From positions 620,001-684,000 of the forward strand of contig NZ_SMLM01000002.1 in NCBI RefSeq assembly GCF_004682015.1: a stretch of 64,000 nt of DNA, in the 5' to 3' direction. Numbering within the stretch: the first letter of the stretch is position 1; the number at the start of each line of letters is the position of its first letter. This DNA comes from Ramlibacter henchirensis. GTDB taxonomy: Bacteria; Pseudomonadota; Gammaproteobacteria; Burkholderiales; Burkholderiaceae_C. This document shows, piece by piece, positions 18,123-30,075 of the stretch. The position numbers and the translations under genes are program-made. Below the pieces are notes generated by a model. The model was given only the letters and a program-made list of their open reading frames with translations, was not told the DNA's origin and made no database searches.

Positions 18123-18916
18123 TCAGAGACCGCTGACCAGGTGGCCGCCGTCCGCCGCGACCACCGCACCGGTCATGTAGCGGCCCGCGTCGCTCGCCAG
18201 CAGCAGCAGCGGACCATCGAGGTCGCGCGCCTCGCCGAACCGCCGCTGCGGGATGCGCTTGCGCATCCTGTCGCCGGCCTCGCTGGCGAGGAACTCGCGG
18301 TTGATGTCGGTGGCGATGTAGCCCGGCGCGAGCGCGTTGACGCGGATGCCGTGGCGCGCCCATTCGAGCGCGAGCGCCTTGGTCAGCTGGATCAGCCCGG
18401 CCTTGGAGGCGGCATACGGCGCGACGAAGGCGCCCACCCGCTCGCCCAGGATGGAAGCGATGTTGACGATGCTGCCCGCACGGTTGGCGGCCACGAGCCG
18501 CCGCGAGGCTTCGGTGGCGACCAGCCAGGCGCCCTTGAGGTTGGTGTCAACGACGTCGTCCCAGTCGCCTTCGGAAGTTTCCAATGCGGGCGTGCCCAGC
18601 CCGACCCCGGCGTTGTTGATGACGATGTCGGGCTGGGTCCCCGCAGTCGCCATGGCGTCGAACGCGGCCGCGACGGAGATGCTGCGCGTGACGTCCAGTT
18701 CAACGCCCTGCGCGCGTGCGCCGCGTTGGCGCAGCGAGGCCACGAGCGCCTGCACGCGGTCGGTGCGGCGTGCCGCCAGCCAGACCTGCGCACCCGCATC
18801 GGCCAGCACGCCGGCGAAGTGCGCGCCCAGGCCGGAGGAAGCGCCGGTCACCAGCGCGCAGCGGCCGGCGAGCGAGAACGGCGCGAAGACCGCGGTGGCA
18901 GCCGTGGACGCGTCCA

Positions 18917-18917
<1 letters not shown>
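18123..18917 (-). CDS. SDR-family oxidoreductase
   Basis: A 264-residue classical SDR with TGASSGLG, NNAG, and the intact Ser/Tyr/Lys set in NIASILGERVGAFVAPYAASKAG, plus a C-terminal GAVVAADGGHLVSGL. ATG 18917 shares one base with the FadB stop codon (TGATG), so translation is coupled. It probably acts as a 3-hydroxyacyl-CoA or alcohol dehydrogenase in the beta-oxidation unit. The cofactor preference is not clear; the AARRTDR stretch after strand 2 suggests NADP(H). Confidence 0.9.
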
Positions 18918-22176
<3,259 letters not shown>

Positions 22177-22202
22177 CCAGGCTCCCCCAAAACCCATCCG
22201 CC

Positions 22203-23027
22203 ATGGCCAGCGAACACATCACCACGGAACTGTCCGAGGGCATCCTCACCATCACGCTCAACCGGCCCGAGAAGCTGAACGCGTTCACCACGCAGATGGG
22301 CCAGGAGATCGGCGCCGCGCTGGATCGCGCGGACCGGGACGACGACGTCCGCGTCGTCATCTTCACCGGCGCCGGGCGCGGCTACTGCGCAGGCGCCGAC
22401 ATCTCCGACGGCGGCTCGGTGGGCGCCGGCTCCGGCATGGAGCGCAAGGGCCTGCCGCCGGGCGGCATCGGCCAGCGCCTGTTCGAGTCGCACAAGCCGC
22501 TGATCGCGGCGATCCACGGCGCGGCCGTGGGCGTGGGCGTCACCATGACCTTGCCGATGGACTTCCGCATCTGCGCGCAGGACACGAAGTTCGGCTTAGT
22601 CTTCACCCGCCGCGGCCTGGTGCCGGAGGCGGGCAGCGCGTGGTTCCTGCCGCGCATCGTCGGGCTGCCCAAGGCGCTGGAATGGGTCTACGCGGGCCGC
22701 ACCGTCAACGCGGAAGACGCGCGCGCCGCCGGGCTGGTCAGCGAAGTGGTTCCGCCGGACCAGCTGCTGCCGCGCGCCCGCGCCATCGCCCGCGAGATCG
22801 CGGAGAACACCGCGCCCGTCGCAACTGTGCTCACGCGCCAGCTGATGTGGCGCGCTTCGGCCGCACCTCATCCGGAAGGCGCCCTGCGCGTCGATTCCGC
22901 GCTCAACCTCGCACTGGCGCAGACTGCGGACGTGAAGGAAGGCTTCACCGCCTTCCGCGAGAAGCGGCTGCCGCGCTTCCCCGGCCGCGCCAGCCAGGAC
23001 CTGCCGGCGCTGTACCCGTGGTGGTGA
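22203..23027 (+). CDS. Enoyl-CoA hydratase/isomerase family protein
   Basis: A 274-residue crotonase. GRGYCAGADIS and HGAAVGVGVTMTLPMD build the oxyanion hole; the first hydratase Glu is replaced, but the second is kept in RRGLVPEAGSAWFLPRIVG. This pattern is common in enoyl-CoA hydratases of uncertain substrate. The segment before ATG 22203 is open but contains the promoter box, so the shorter start is chosen. It is first in a four-gene unit. Confidence 0.9.
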   Translation: MASEHITTELSEGILTITLNRPEKLNAFTTQMGQEIGAALDRADRDDDVRVVIFTGAGRGYCAGADISDGGSVGAGSGMERKGLPPGGIGQRLFESHKPLIAAIHGAAVGVGVTMTLPMDFRICAQDTKFGLVFTRRGLVPEAGSAWFLPRIVGLPKALEWVYAGRTVNAEDARAAGLVSEVVPPDQLLPRARAIAREIAENTAPVATVLTRQLMWRASAAPHPEGALRVDSALNLALAQTADVKEGFTAFREKRLPRFPGRASQDLPALYPWW

Positions 23028-23049
23028 CGGCAGTGAAGGAGACGACACG

Positions 23050-24768
23050 ATGAACACGAATTACGACCTGCTCATCCGCAACGGCCGCGTGGCCGACGGG
23101 CTGGGCTCGCCCCTGTTCGAGGCCGACGTCGCGGTGCGCGACGGACGCATCGCGGCCGTGGGACGCATCGACGGCAACGCGCGCGAGGTGATCGACGCGG
23201 CCGGCGCGGTGGTCGCGCCCGGCTTCGTCGACATCCACACGCATTACGACGGCCAGGCCATGTGGGACTCGCGCCTGGCTTCGTCCAGCTGGCACGGCGT
23301 GACTACCGTGGTGATGGGCAACTGCGGCGTGGGCTTCGCGCCGGTGCGCGAGCACGACCGCGAGCGCCTCATCGAACTCATGGAAGGCGTGGAGGACATC
23401 CCCGGCGTCGCGCTGCACGAGGGCCTGGACTGGGCCTGGGAGAGCTTCGACGACTACCTGGGCGCCGTGGAGCGCCGGCCGCACGACGTGGACGTCTGCG
23501 CGCAACTGCCGCACGGCGCGCTGCGCGTGTACGTGATGGGCGAGCGCGCCGCGCGCCTGGAGCCGGCCACGCCCGAGGACGTCGCGCGCATGCGCGAGAT
23601 CGCGGCCGAAGCGATGCGCGCGGGCGCGCTGGGCTTTTCCACGTCGCGCTCCATCAACCACCGCACGATCAAGGGCGACCCCACGCCTTCGCTGCGCGCC
23701 AGCGAGGCCGAGCTGACCGGCATCGCCATGGGCCTGGCCGACGCCGGCCGCGGCGTGCTGCAGCTGCTGTCGGACTTCGACACGCCGTCGATGGAAGAGG
23801 AGTTCGCGATGCTGCGCCGGGTGGTGGAGAAGTCCGGCCGGCCGCTGTCGTTCACCGTCGCGCAGAAGCACGACGACCCGCAGGGCTGGCGCAAGCTGCT
23901 CAAGCTGATCGACGAGGCGGTGAAGGACGGCCTGCCCATCCGCGGCCAGGTGGCGCCGCGACCGATCGGCATGCTGCTCGGGCTGCAGGCCAGCCTGAAC
24001 CCGTTCTCCGGCTCGCCGATGGTCCGCGAGATCGCGGACAAGCCGCTGGCCGAGCGCGTGGCCATCATGCGCGACCCGAAGTTCAAGGCGGCGGTGCTGG
24101 ACCACCTGTCGCGCACCACGCGCAAGCGCCTGGACCTGCGGCTGCTGTTCCCGTTCGGCGATCCGCCCAACTACGAGCCGGACCCGTCCACCTCGATCGC
24201 CGCGCAGGCCGAGCGCTCGGGCCGCAACCCCGACGAGCTCGCGTACGAGCTGATCCTGCAGGACGAGGGCCGCGCGTTCCTGTACACGCCTTTCGCCAAC
24301 TACCACGACGGCAACCTGCAGGCCTGCCGCGAGATGATGGCCGACCCGAACACGGTCATCGGCCTGGGCGACGGCGGCGCGCACGTGGGCATGATCTCCG
24401 ACGCCAGCTTCCCGACTTTCCTGATGACGCACTGGTCCAAGGAATGCGGCCGCGGCGACGGCTTCGACCTGAGCTGGCTGATCAAGCGGCAGACGTCGGA
24501 CACCGCGCGCACCGTGGGCCTGAACGACCGCGGCGTGATCGCGCCCGGGATGAAGGCCGACATCAACATCATCGACGTCGACAAGCTGGGCCTCACGGCG
24601 CCCCGGATGACGTTCGATCTGCCAGCGGGCGGCAAGCGCCTGCTGCAGAAGGCGGACGGCTACCGCGCCACCATCGTCTCGGGCGCCGTCACCTACCGCG
24701 ACGGCGAAGCCACGGGCCAACTGCCGGGCCGGCTCGTGCGCGGTCCGCAGGCCGCTGTCGCCGCCTGA
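23050..24768 (+). CDS. N-acyl-D-amino-acid deacylase family amidohydrolase
   Basis: A 572-residue metal-dependent amidohydrolase of the D-aminoacylase group. The HxH metal motif is His63/His65 in [10 protein letters not shown], the family Cys92 ligand is in MGNCGVG, and the late acidic ligand is in [11 protein letters not shown] beta-sandwich domain is formed by the N-terminal strands and the C-terminal [17 protein letters not shown] precedes ATG 23050. Deacylation of an N-acyl-D-amino acid or hydrolysis of another amide or lactam would free an acid for the beta-oxidation genes. The substrate is not known. Confidence 0.9.
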   Translation: MNTNYDLLIRNGRVADGLGSPLFEADVAVRDGRIAAVGRIDGNAREVIDAAGAVVAPGFVDIHTHYDGQAMWDSRLASSSWHGVTTVVMGNCGVGFAPVREHDRERLIELMEGVEDIPGVALHEGLDWAWESFDDYLGAVERRPHDVDVCAQLPHGALRVYVMGERAARLEPATPEDVARMREIAAEAMRAGALGFSTSRSINHRTIKGDPTPSLRASEAELTGIAMGLADAGRGVLQLLSDFDTPSMEEEFAMLRRVVEKSGRPLSFTVAQKHDDPQGWRKLLKLIDEAVKDGLPIRGQVAPRPIGMLLGLQASLNPFSGSPMVREIADKPLAERVAIMRDPKFKAAVLDHLSRTTRKRLDLRLLFPFGDPPNYEPDPSTSIAAQAERSGRNPDELAYELILQDEGRAFLYTPFANYHDGNLQACREMMADPNTVIGLGDGGAHVGMISDASFPTFLMTHWSKECGRGDGFDLSWLIKRQTSDTARTVGLNDRGVIAPGMKADINIIDVDKLGLTAPRMTFDLPAGGKRLLQKADGYRATIVSGAVTYRDGEATGQLPGRLVRGPQAAVAA

Positions 24769-24775
24769 GCCCGCC

Positions 24776-25459
24776 ATGCAGATGCAAGCCAAGGTGGTGG
24801 CGGTCACGGGCGCCTTCGGGCAGCTCGGCCGCGCGGTCGTCGAGGAAGTGCGGGCCCAGGGCGCCCGCGTGGCGCTGCTGGACGTCTCGGGCGGCCAGGC
24901 TCCCGAGGGCTCGCGCGCCTGGAGGGTCGATCTCACTTCGCTGGCGGATGCGACACGCACCTTCGACGAGATCGCCGAGCATTTCGGCCGCCTGGATGCA
25001 CTGGCCAACGTGGCGGGAGGCTTTCGATGGCAGACGCTGGAAGCGAGCAGCGACCTCTCCGAATGGGACCTGCTGCACGCGATGAACGTGCGCACCTGCG
25101 TGACGGCCTCGAAGGCGGCTCTGCCCCACCTGCTGCGCAGCGGGGCCGGGCGCATCGTGAGCGTCGGCGCGATGGGCGCGGTCAAGGGGGCGAGCGGCAT
25201 GGGCGCCTATGCCGCGTCCAAGGCGGGCGTCATGCGCTTCACCGAGGCGCTGGCCGACGAACTCAAGCTCAAGGGCGTCACCGTCAACGCGGTGCTGCCC
25301 AGCATCATCGACACGCCCGCCAATCGCGCCGAAATGCCGCAGGCGAAGCACGACCGCTGGGTGCCGCCGCGCGACATCGCGCGCGTGATCGCGTTCCTGT
25401 TGTCCGACGCCGCGGCGTCCGTCACCGGCGCGCTCATCCCCGTCACCGGAAAGACCTGA
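24776..25459 (+). CDS. SDR-family oxidoreductase
   Basis: A 227-residue, rather short classical SDR. It shows TGAFGQLG at the nucleotide site, NVAGG, and the intact active site in SVGAMGAVKGASGMGAYAASKAG, and ends with ASVTGALIPVTGKT. It is 7 bases after the amidohydrolase stop and 8 bases before the EthD gene, so it is co-transcribed. It is probably an NAD(H)-dependent hydroxyacyl dehydrogenase; no specific substrate can be assigned. Confidence 0.9.
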   Translation: MQMQAKVVAVTGAFGQLGRAVVEEVRAQGARVALLDVSGGQAPEGSRAWRVDLTSLADATRTFDEIAEHFGRLDALANVAGGFRWQTLEASSDLSEWDLLHAMNVRTCVTASKAALPHLLRSGAGRIVSVGAMGAVKGASGMGAYAASKAGVMRFTEALADELKLKGVTVNAVLPSIIDTPANRAEMPQAKHDRWVPPRDIARVIAFLLSDAAASVTGALIPVTGKT

Positions 25460-25467
25460 GCGCTCGC

Positions 25468-25854
25468 ATGGCGCACCTGATGTTCTGCCTGCGCCGGCTG
25501 CCGCACCTCACGCGCGAGCAGTTCCAGGACTACTGGCGCGACGTGCACGGCCCGCTGGTGCGATCGCATGCGCAGGCGTTCGGGTTGTCTGCCTACGTGC
25601 AAAGCCACGCGCTGCCGCAGGAGGCTTCCGGACGGCTGGCGCTCGAGCGCGGCGCGCCGCCGTCGTTCGATGGGGTTGCGCAGCTGTGGTGGCAAGAACG
25701 GCAGAGGACGGCCGGCGAGAAGGAGGCGGCGCGGCTCGCGAATGCCGAGCTGCTGCAGGACGAGCGACGCTTCATCGACCTGCCGAACTCGCCGATCTTC
25801 CTGGTGGAGGACCACGAGGTGCTGCGGACATTCGTGGACTCGCGCGCTCCCTGA
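25468..25854 (+). CDS. EthD-domain protein
   Basis: A 128-residue alpha/beta ferredoxin-like protein. The EthD hallmark FQDYWRDVHGPLV near residues 19-31 and the closing segment EDERRFIDLPNSPIFLVEDHEV-type strand match dimeric EthD/Dabb folds. The founding member assists a cytochrome P450 in ether degradation, but most members have no proven function. It ends the unit started at 22203. It was chosen over the longer overlapping frame because the domain starts right at ATG 25468. Confidence 0.85.
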   Translation: MAHLMFCLRRLPHLTREQFQDYWRDVHGPLVRSHAQAFGLSAYVQSHALPQEASGRLALERGAPPSFDGVAQLWWQERQRTAGEKEAARLANAELLQDERRFIDLPNSPIFLVEDHEVLRTFVDSRAP

Positions 25855-25901
25855 CCCGCTCATCCCGACCGGGCGATGAACCCCAGCCGGTGCGCGCCTG
25901 C

Positions 25902-25929
25902 TTGCACCCGGGCACGCCAGCGCCTACCG
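25902..25929 (+). promoter_or_regulatory. Sigma-70-like promoter for the GAF gene
   Basis: TTGCAC (25902-25907), a 16-base spacer and TACCGT (25924-25929). The expected start point falls at about 25936, so the transcript would be leaderless or nearly so at ATG 25937. There is no CGACGA box here, unlike at the neighbouring units. Confidence 0.4.
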
Positions 25930-25936
25930 TGACCGC

Positions 25937-26479
25937 ATGGAACCGAGTGCGTCCCGGGCCTCACGGCTCGTCGATATCGCGCAGGCGATTGCCTTCGCGA
26001 CCTCGGCCGGCGCCACCGATGAGCGCCTGCGGTGGCTCACGCCCTATCTCGCCGAGGTCCGCGAAGCGCTGGGCATGGAGGTCGCCTTCGTGTCGGAGCT
26101 GGTGGACGAGCGGCGGGTCTTCCAGGTCGTCAGCTCGTCGCGCGGGCCCGACCCGGACCTGCAGGCCGGTCACTCGGATGCGCTGCTCGACACGTATTGC
26201 ATGTACGTCGTCCAGGGGCGCCTGCCGCCGGTGATCCGGGATGTCCGCACGAGCGCGCATCGAGCGGCGCTGCTCCCGATCACCGAGCGCCTGGGCATCG
26301 GCTGCTACGTGAGTGCGTCGGTGGTGCTGCCTGACGGACGCGCGTTCGGCACGCTCTGCTGCTTCAGCCGCAGCGCGCGGCCGGACCTGGTGGAATCGGA
26401 CGGCGATGCACTGCGCGAGGTCGCCCGCGTCATCGGCGACGCGCTTGGCCGGGCGCGGGCAGAACACCCGCACGCGTAG
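25937..26479 (+). CDS. Stand-alone GAF-domain protein
   Basis: A 180-residue cytoplasmic protein made of one GAF domain (about residues 35-170). Marks are the central strand FVSELVDERRVFQVVSS, the segment LLDTYCMYVVQGRLPPVIRDV with two hydrophobic strands, and the closing GTLCCFSRSARPDL. Two Cys near the end of the sensor pocket are notable. No output domain is attached, so it may bind a small molecule and act on a partner or be a free methionine sulfoxide reductase relative. The convergent quinone-oxidoreductase gene ends 41 bases away. Confidence 0.8.
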   Translation: MEPSASRASRLVDIAQAIAFATSAGATDERLRWLTPYLAEVREALGMEVAFVSELVDERRVFQVVSSSRGPDPDLQAGHSDALLDTYCMYVVQGRLPPVIRDVRTSAHRAALLPITERLGIGCYVSASVVLPDGRAFGTLCCFSRSARPDLVESDGDALREVARVIGDALGRARAEHPHA

Positions 26480-26520
26480 CCGCGCAGTGGGTCACTCGCC
26501 TGCTCAGCTCTCCTTAGAAC

Positions 26521-27510
26521 TCACTCGCCCCGGCCCAGCCGGGTCGTCAGCACGATCTTCCCGATCGCCTTGCGCGCGGCCACGACCTTCAACGCGTCGA
26601 CGGCCTGTTCGAGCGGATACCGCGCCGTGATCGCCGGCCGGATCCGCCCTTGCGCCAGCCAGCCGACCAGCTCCTGGCGCAACTGCGCGTACCGCTGCGG
26701 CTCGGCGCGCGCGAACGCGCCATAGAACACGCCCACGATGCTGCAGCCCTTGAGCAGCGGCAGGTTCAGCGGCAGCTTCGGGATGCCCGCGGTGAACCCG
26801 ATGACGAGGTAACGCCCACCCCAGGCCATGCCGCGCAGCGCGGGCTCGGCATAGTCGCCGCCGACCGGGTCGTACACCACGTCGACGCCGCGGCCGTCCG
26901 TCACCTTGCGTATCTCGTCCTTCAGGTTCTGGGGCGTGTAGAGGATCGTGTCGTCGGCGCCTCGCTCGCGGCACAGCGCCAGCTTCTCCTCGCTGGAGGC
27001 CGCGGCGATCACGCGAGCGCCCATCAGCTTGCCCAGCTCGATCGCCGACAGGCCCGTGCCGCCGGCCGCGCCCAGCACCAGCAGGGTCTCGCCGGGCCGC
27101 AGCCGCGCGCGGTCCTGCAGCGCGTAATGCGTGGTGCCGTAGGTGACGAGCAGCGAGGCCGCCACGTCCATCGCGACACCCGCCGGGATCGGCACCAGCC
27201 GGTCCGGCGTCGTCACCACCTCCTCCGCGTAGCCGCCCCAGCGGCACGCTGCGATGACCCGATCGCCCGGCGCGAAGCCGGACACGCCCTCGCCCACCGC
27301 TTTCACCGTGCCCGCCACCTCGCTGCCCGGCGAGAAGGGCAGCGGCGGCCTGATCTGGTACTTGTCCTCGATGATCAGCGTGTCGGGGAAGTTGACCGCG
27401 CTCGCGTGCACGTACACGACCACCTCGCCCGCGCTCGGCGAAAGCGGCGGCAGGTCCTCGACGACCAGCGTCTCGGGCGGGCCGTGGCGGCGCGCGAGGA
27501 CGGCCCTCAT
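26521..27510 (-). CDS. Zinc-free MDR oxidoreductase (NADPH:quinone reductase type)
   Basis: A 329-residue medium-chain reductase. The N-terminal GroES-like part has FSPGSEVAGTVKAVGEGV and GDRVIAACRWGGYAEEV; the Rossmann part has LVLGAAGGTGLSAIELGKLMGARVIAAASSEEK, typical for NADPH binding. Cys residues for a structural zinc are absent, as in QOR/enoyl-reductase types. It starts with a 4-base overlap (ATGA) with the Bug gene upstream and shares the box at 28571-28614. Reduction of an enoyl-CoA or quinone is likely. Confidence 0.9.
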   Translation of the reverse strand: MRAVLARRHGPPETLVVEDLPPLSPSAGEVVVYVHASAVNFPDTLIIEDKYQIRPPLPFSPGSEVAGTVKAVGEGVSGFAPGDRVIAACRWGGYAEEVVTTPDRLVPIPAGVAMDVAASLLVTYGTTHYALQDRARLRPGETLLVLGAAGGTGLSAIELGKLMGARVIAAASSEEKLALCRERGADDTILYTPQNLKDEIRKVTDGRGVDVVYDPVGGDYAEPALRGMAWGGRYLVIGFTAGIPKLPLNLPLLKGCSIVGVFYGAFARAEPQRYAQLRQELVGWLAQGRIRPAITARYPLEQAVDALKVVAARKAIGKIVLTTRLGRGE

Positions 27511-28508
27511 CCCTTCACTTCGAGACCGGCCTTGGTCAGCAGCTGGCGCCAGATCGGCTTCTCGGCCTGGAAGGTCGCGGCGAACTGCTCGCTGGTGCTG
27601 CCCACCGGATCCATGCCGTAGTTGGCGATCTGGTCGTTGATCTCGGGCACCTTCATCGCGGCCACGTACTCGGCGCTCAGGCGCTGGACGATGGCCTGCG
27701 GCGTCTTGGCCGGAGCCACCACGCCGACCCACCCGGGGTTCATCTTGAAGATCGGCGCGCTCCAGCCCTGCTCGGCCAGCGTGGGCACGTTGGGCAGCGA
27801 CTTGATGCGCTTGGTGCCGGACACGCCCAGCATGCGCAGCTTGCCGCTCTCGGCCATCGGCTTGGCGGTGGAGGGCGCGAAGAAAGCGAACTGCAGCTGG
27901 CCGCCCACCAGGTCCTGCATCAGCGGCGACTCGCCCTTGTAGGGCGAGTGCACCATCGCCGATCCGGTCGATTCGCTCACTTCCATCATCGCGACATGGC
28001 CGTAGTGGCCGATAGCGGTCGAGCCGTAGTTGAGCTTTCCCGCGTTGGCCTTCACGTACTTCAGGAACTCCTCGGCGGTGCGCACCGGAACCGACGCGTT
28101 GACGGTCAGCACCATCGGCACGGTGGCCAGCAAGCTGATGAAGGCGAAGTCGCTGCCGTCGTAAGAGACCGCATTGAGCATCGGCGTGGCGATGATGGTC
28201 GAGCTGGCGGTCGCGCCGATGGTGTAGCCGTCGGGCGGCGCCTTGGCCACCGCCGTCATGCCCACGGCCCCGCCGGCGCCCGCGCGGTTGTCGATGACGA
28301 TGGTCTGGCCGAGCTTCTTTTCGACCTCCTTGCTCACGGTGCGCATCGTCAGGTCGGTCACGCCGCCGGGCGCGTACGGCAGGATGAAGCGGATGGGCTG
28401 CTTCGGGTAGTCGGACTGGGCCAGGGCGCGCGAGCCGAGGCCCAGCAGCGCGCCGCCGGCGGCCGCGTGGCCCAGCAGTTGCCGGCGGGTGTAGATGCGG
28501 GTGTCCAT
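27507..28508 (-). CDS. Bug-family substrate-binding protein
   Basis: A 333-residue periplasmic receptor. ATG 28508 has AGGAGA in place and starts a twin-Arg type signal peptide (TRRQLLGHAAAGGALLG, cleavage near ALAQ-SDYP). Bug features are PIRFILPYAPGGVTD, VIDNRAGAGGAVG and APPDGYTIG. It is very similar in style to the Bug at 32353-33360 across the divergent promoter (SDYPKQPIRF against SDWPKQPIRL), so the pair probably arose by duplication. Confidence 0.93.
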   Translation of the reverse strand: MDTRIYTRRQLLGHAAAGGALLGLGSRALAQSDYPKQPIRFILPYAPGGVTDLTMRTVSKEVEKKLGQTIVIDNRAGAGGAVGMTAVAKAPPDGYTIGATASSTIIATPMLNAVSYDGSDFAFISLLATVPMVLTVNASVPVRTAEEFLKYVKANAGKLNYGSTAIGHYGHVAMMEVSESTGSAMVHSPYKGESPLMQDLVGGQLQFAFFAPSTAKPMAESGKLRMLGVSGTKRIKSLPNVPTLAEQGWSAPIFKMNPGWVGVVAPAKTPQAIVQRLSAEYVAAMKVPEINDQIANYGMDPVGSTSEQFAATFQAEKPIWRQLLTKAGLEVKG

Positions 28509-28570
28509 GCTGTCTCCTTCGGGGATGTGCGGATGCGGCTGCGACCGTACGTGCGGCAAGCCTGCGGGGC

Positions 28571-28614
28571 ATGCTAGGAACGCCCCCCGCGGGGGCCATC
28601 GTCGGTTGCGACGA
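28571..28614 (-). promoter_or_regulatory. CGACGA-box promoter for the Bug-reductase unit
   Basis: On the reverse strand TCGTCG-CAAC-CGACGA (28614-28599) is followed by 22 bases and CTAGCAT, with the -10 TAGCAT at 28576-28571. It faces left to ATG 28508. The matching rightward element begins at 28715. Confidence 0.75.
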
Positions 28615-28682
28615 ATTTCGAGCCGCCCGGCGGCACGATTTCGAGCCGCCCGGCGGCACGATTTCGGGCCGCCGGGGCGGCA
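28612..28682. repeat. Three tandem repeats of 23-24 bp between divergent boxes
   Basis: Three head-to-tail copies (28612-28635, 28636-28658, 28659-28682) of a unit beginning CGA(A)TTTCG and continuing with a GCCGCCCGGCGGCA-like core. The third copy differs in a few bases. Each copy contains an inverted repeat (GCCGCC and GGCGGC). The array begins inside the right half of the leftward box and fills most of the space between the two divergent promoters. It could set the spacing, bind a further protein or be simple slippage. Confidence 0.8.
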
Positions 28683-28714
28683 CGAAGCGTCAAGCCCGGC
28701 GGCCTGCGCCCGAT

Positions 28715-28758
28715 TCGTCGTTTGCGACGATGTTCCTGCGGCACCCCGTTCCTAGCAT
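28715..28758 (+). promoter_or_regulatory. CGACGA-box promoter for the ACAD-CoA-transferase-kinase-Bug unit
   Basis: TCGTCG-TTTG-CGACGA (28715-28730), then 22 bases, then CTAGCAT with the -10 TAGCAT at 28753-28758. The start point near 28765 gives a leader of about 40 bases that contains AGGAGA before the TTG start at 28807. Confidence 0.75.
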
Positions 28759-28806
28759 CCCCTCCACGGTGGCGCAGCACGCGCCACGAGAGCAGGAGAC
28801 AGAGCT

Positions 28807-30075
28807 TTGGACTTCGACATTCCCGAGGGCATCCGCAGCACGCTGCGCGAGATCGACGCCTTCGTCGAGCGTGAGCTGGCGCCGCTGGAGCGGGCCAACC
28901 CGCAGTTCTTCGACCACCGCCGCGAGCACGCGCGCACCGACTGGGAGCGCGGCGGCCTGCCCACGCGCGAGTTCGAGGACCTGGTGCTGGAGGCGCGCCG
29001 CCGCGCCGACCGCGCCGGCTTCCTGCGCCTGGGCCTGCCCAGATCGGTGGGCGGCCAGGAAGCCTCCAACCTCACGGTGGTCATCATCCGCGAGCACCTC
29101 TCGGCGCGCGGCATCGGCCTGCAGGGCAACCTGCACGACGAGTCGTCGGTCGTGCCGAGCATGCCGATGGTGCACCTCATGAATGCGTTCGGCACGCCCG
29201 AACAGAAGGCGAAGTACCTCGAAGGCCTGGTGACGGGCGAGCACAGCCTCGCGTTCGCGCTGACCGAACCCGACCATGGCAGCGACGCCACCTGGCTGGA
29301 GACCACCGCCGTGCGCGAAGGCGACCACTGGGTCATCAACGGCATGAAGCGGTTCAACAGCGGCACGCACAAGGCCACGGCCGACCTGGTGTTCGCGCGC
29401 ACCTCCGGCAAGGCGGGCGACGCCGACGGCATCACGGCCTTCCTGGTGCCGATGGACGCGCCCGGGCTGGAAGTGCTGTACTACCACTACACCTTCAACA
29501 TGCCGAGCGACCACGCCGAGGTGAAGCTGGCCGGCGTGCGCGTGCCGCACACCGCGATCGTGGGCCGCGAAGGCAAGGGCCTGGACGTGGCGCAGAACTT
29601 CGTGCACCAGAACCGCATCCGGCAGGCCGCGCAGAGCGCGGGCGTGGCGCGCTACTGCGTGCAGGAATCGGTGAAGTACGCGCGCGAGCGCAAGACGTTC
29701 GGCAAGGCGATCGCGCAGCACCAGGCCATCCAGTTCCCCATTGCCGAGATGCACGCGGAGGTGGAGATGGTGCGCAACTACGTCTTCAAGGTCGCCAACG
29801 AGTTGGACCGCAAGCCGATGGAATCGGTCAGCGACCAGGTGGCGATCGCGAACTTCCGCGCCAACCGCCTCGCCTGCAACGCGGCGGACATGGCGATCCA
29901 GGTGCACGGCGGCATCGGCTACACGCGCGGCAAGCCGTTCGAGCACTTCTACCGGCACTTCCGCCGCTACCGCATCACCGAGGGCTCCGACGAGGTGCAG
30001 ATCCGCAAGATCGCCGCCTTCCTGTTCGGCTTCGCCGGTCCCGGCAAGCTGCCGAAGAAAGGCGTGGAGACATGA
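28807..30075 (+). CDS. Acyl-CoA dehydrogenase (paralogue of 36472-37740)
   Basis: A 422-residue ACAD. The start is TTG 28807: AGGAGA lies 7 bases before it, and the paralogue begins with the same MDFDIP at an ATG. FAD contact is in AFALTEPDHGSDATW, the beta-domain in INGMKRFNSG, and the C-terminus has IQVHGGIGYTRGKPFEHFYRHFRRYRITEGSDEVQ, with the Glu of TEGS in the MCAD catalytic position. It heads a unit with a CoA-transferase and an APH-type kinase. The enzyme could act on the acyl-CoA (or phosphorylated acyl-CoA) they make. Confidence 0.94.
   Translation: MDFDIPEGIRSTLREIDAFVERELAPLERANPQFFDHRREHARTDWERGGLPTREFEDLVLEARRRADRAGFLRLGLPRSVGGQEASNLTVVIIREHLSARGIGLQGNLHDESSVVPSMPMVHLMNAFGTPEQKAKYLEGLVTGEHSLAFALTEPDHGSDATWLETTAVREGDHWVINGMKRFNSGTHKATADLVFARTSGKAGDADGITAFLVPMDAPGLEVLYYHYTFNMPSDHAEVKLAGVRVPHTAIVGREGKGLDVAQNFVHQNRIRQAAQSAGVARYCVQESVKYARERKTFGKAIAQHQAIQFPIAEMHAEVEMVRNYVFKVANELDRKPMESVSDQVAIANFRANRLACNAADMAIQVHGGIGYTRGKPFEHFYRHFRRYRITEGSDEVQIRKIAAFLFGFAGPGKLPKKGVET

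Noticed and set aside
26480..26520. A terminator between the convergent GAF and quinone-reductase genes
   Set aside because: No stable inverted repeat or T-tract can be found in the 41-base gap.
28612..28682. The three tandem repeats as a CRISPR array
   Set aside because: The units are directly adjacent with no spacers, are few, and there are no cas genes in the window.
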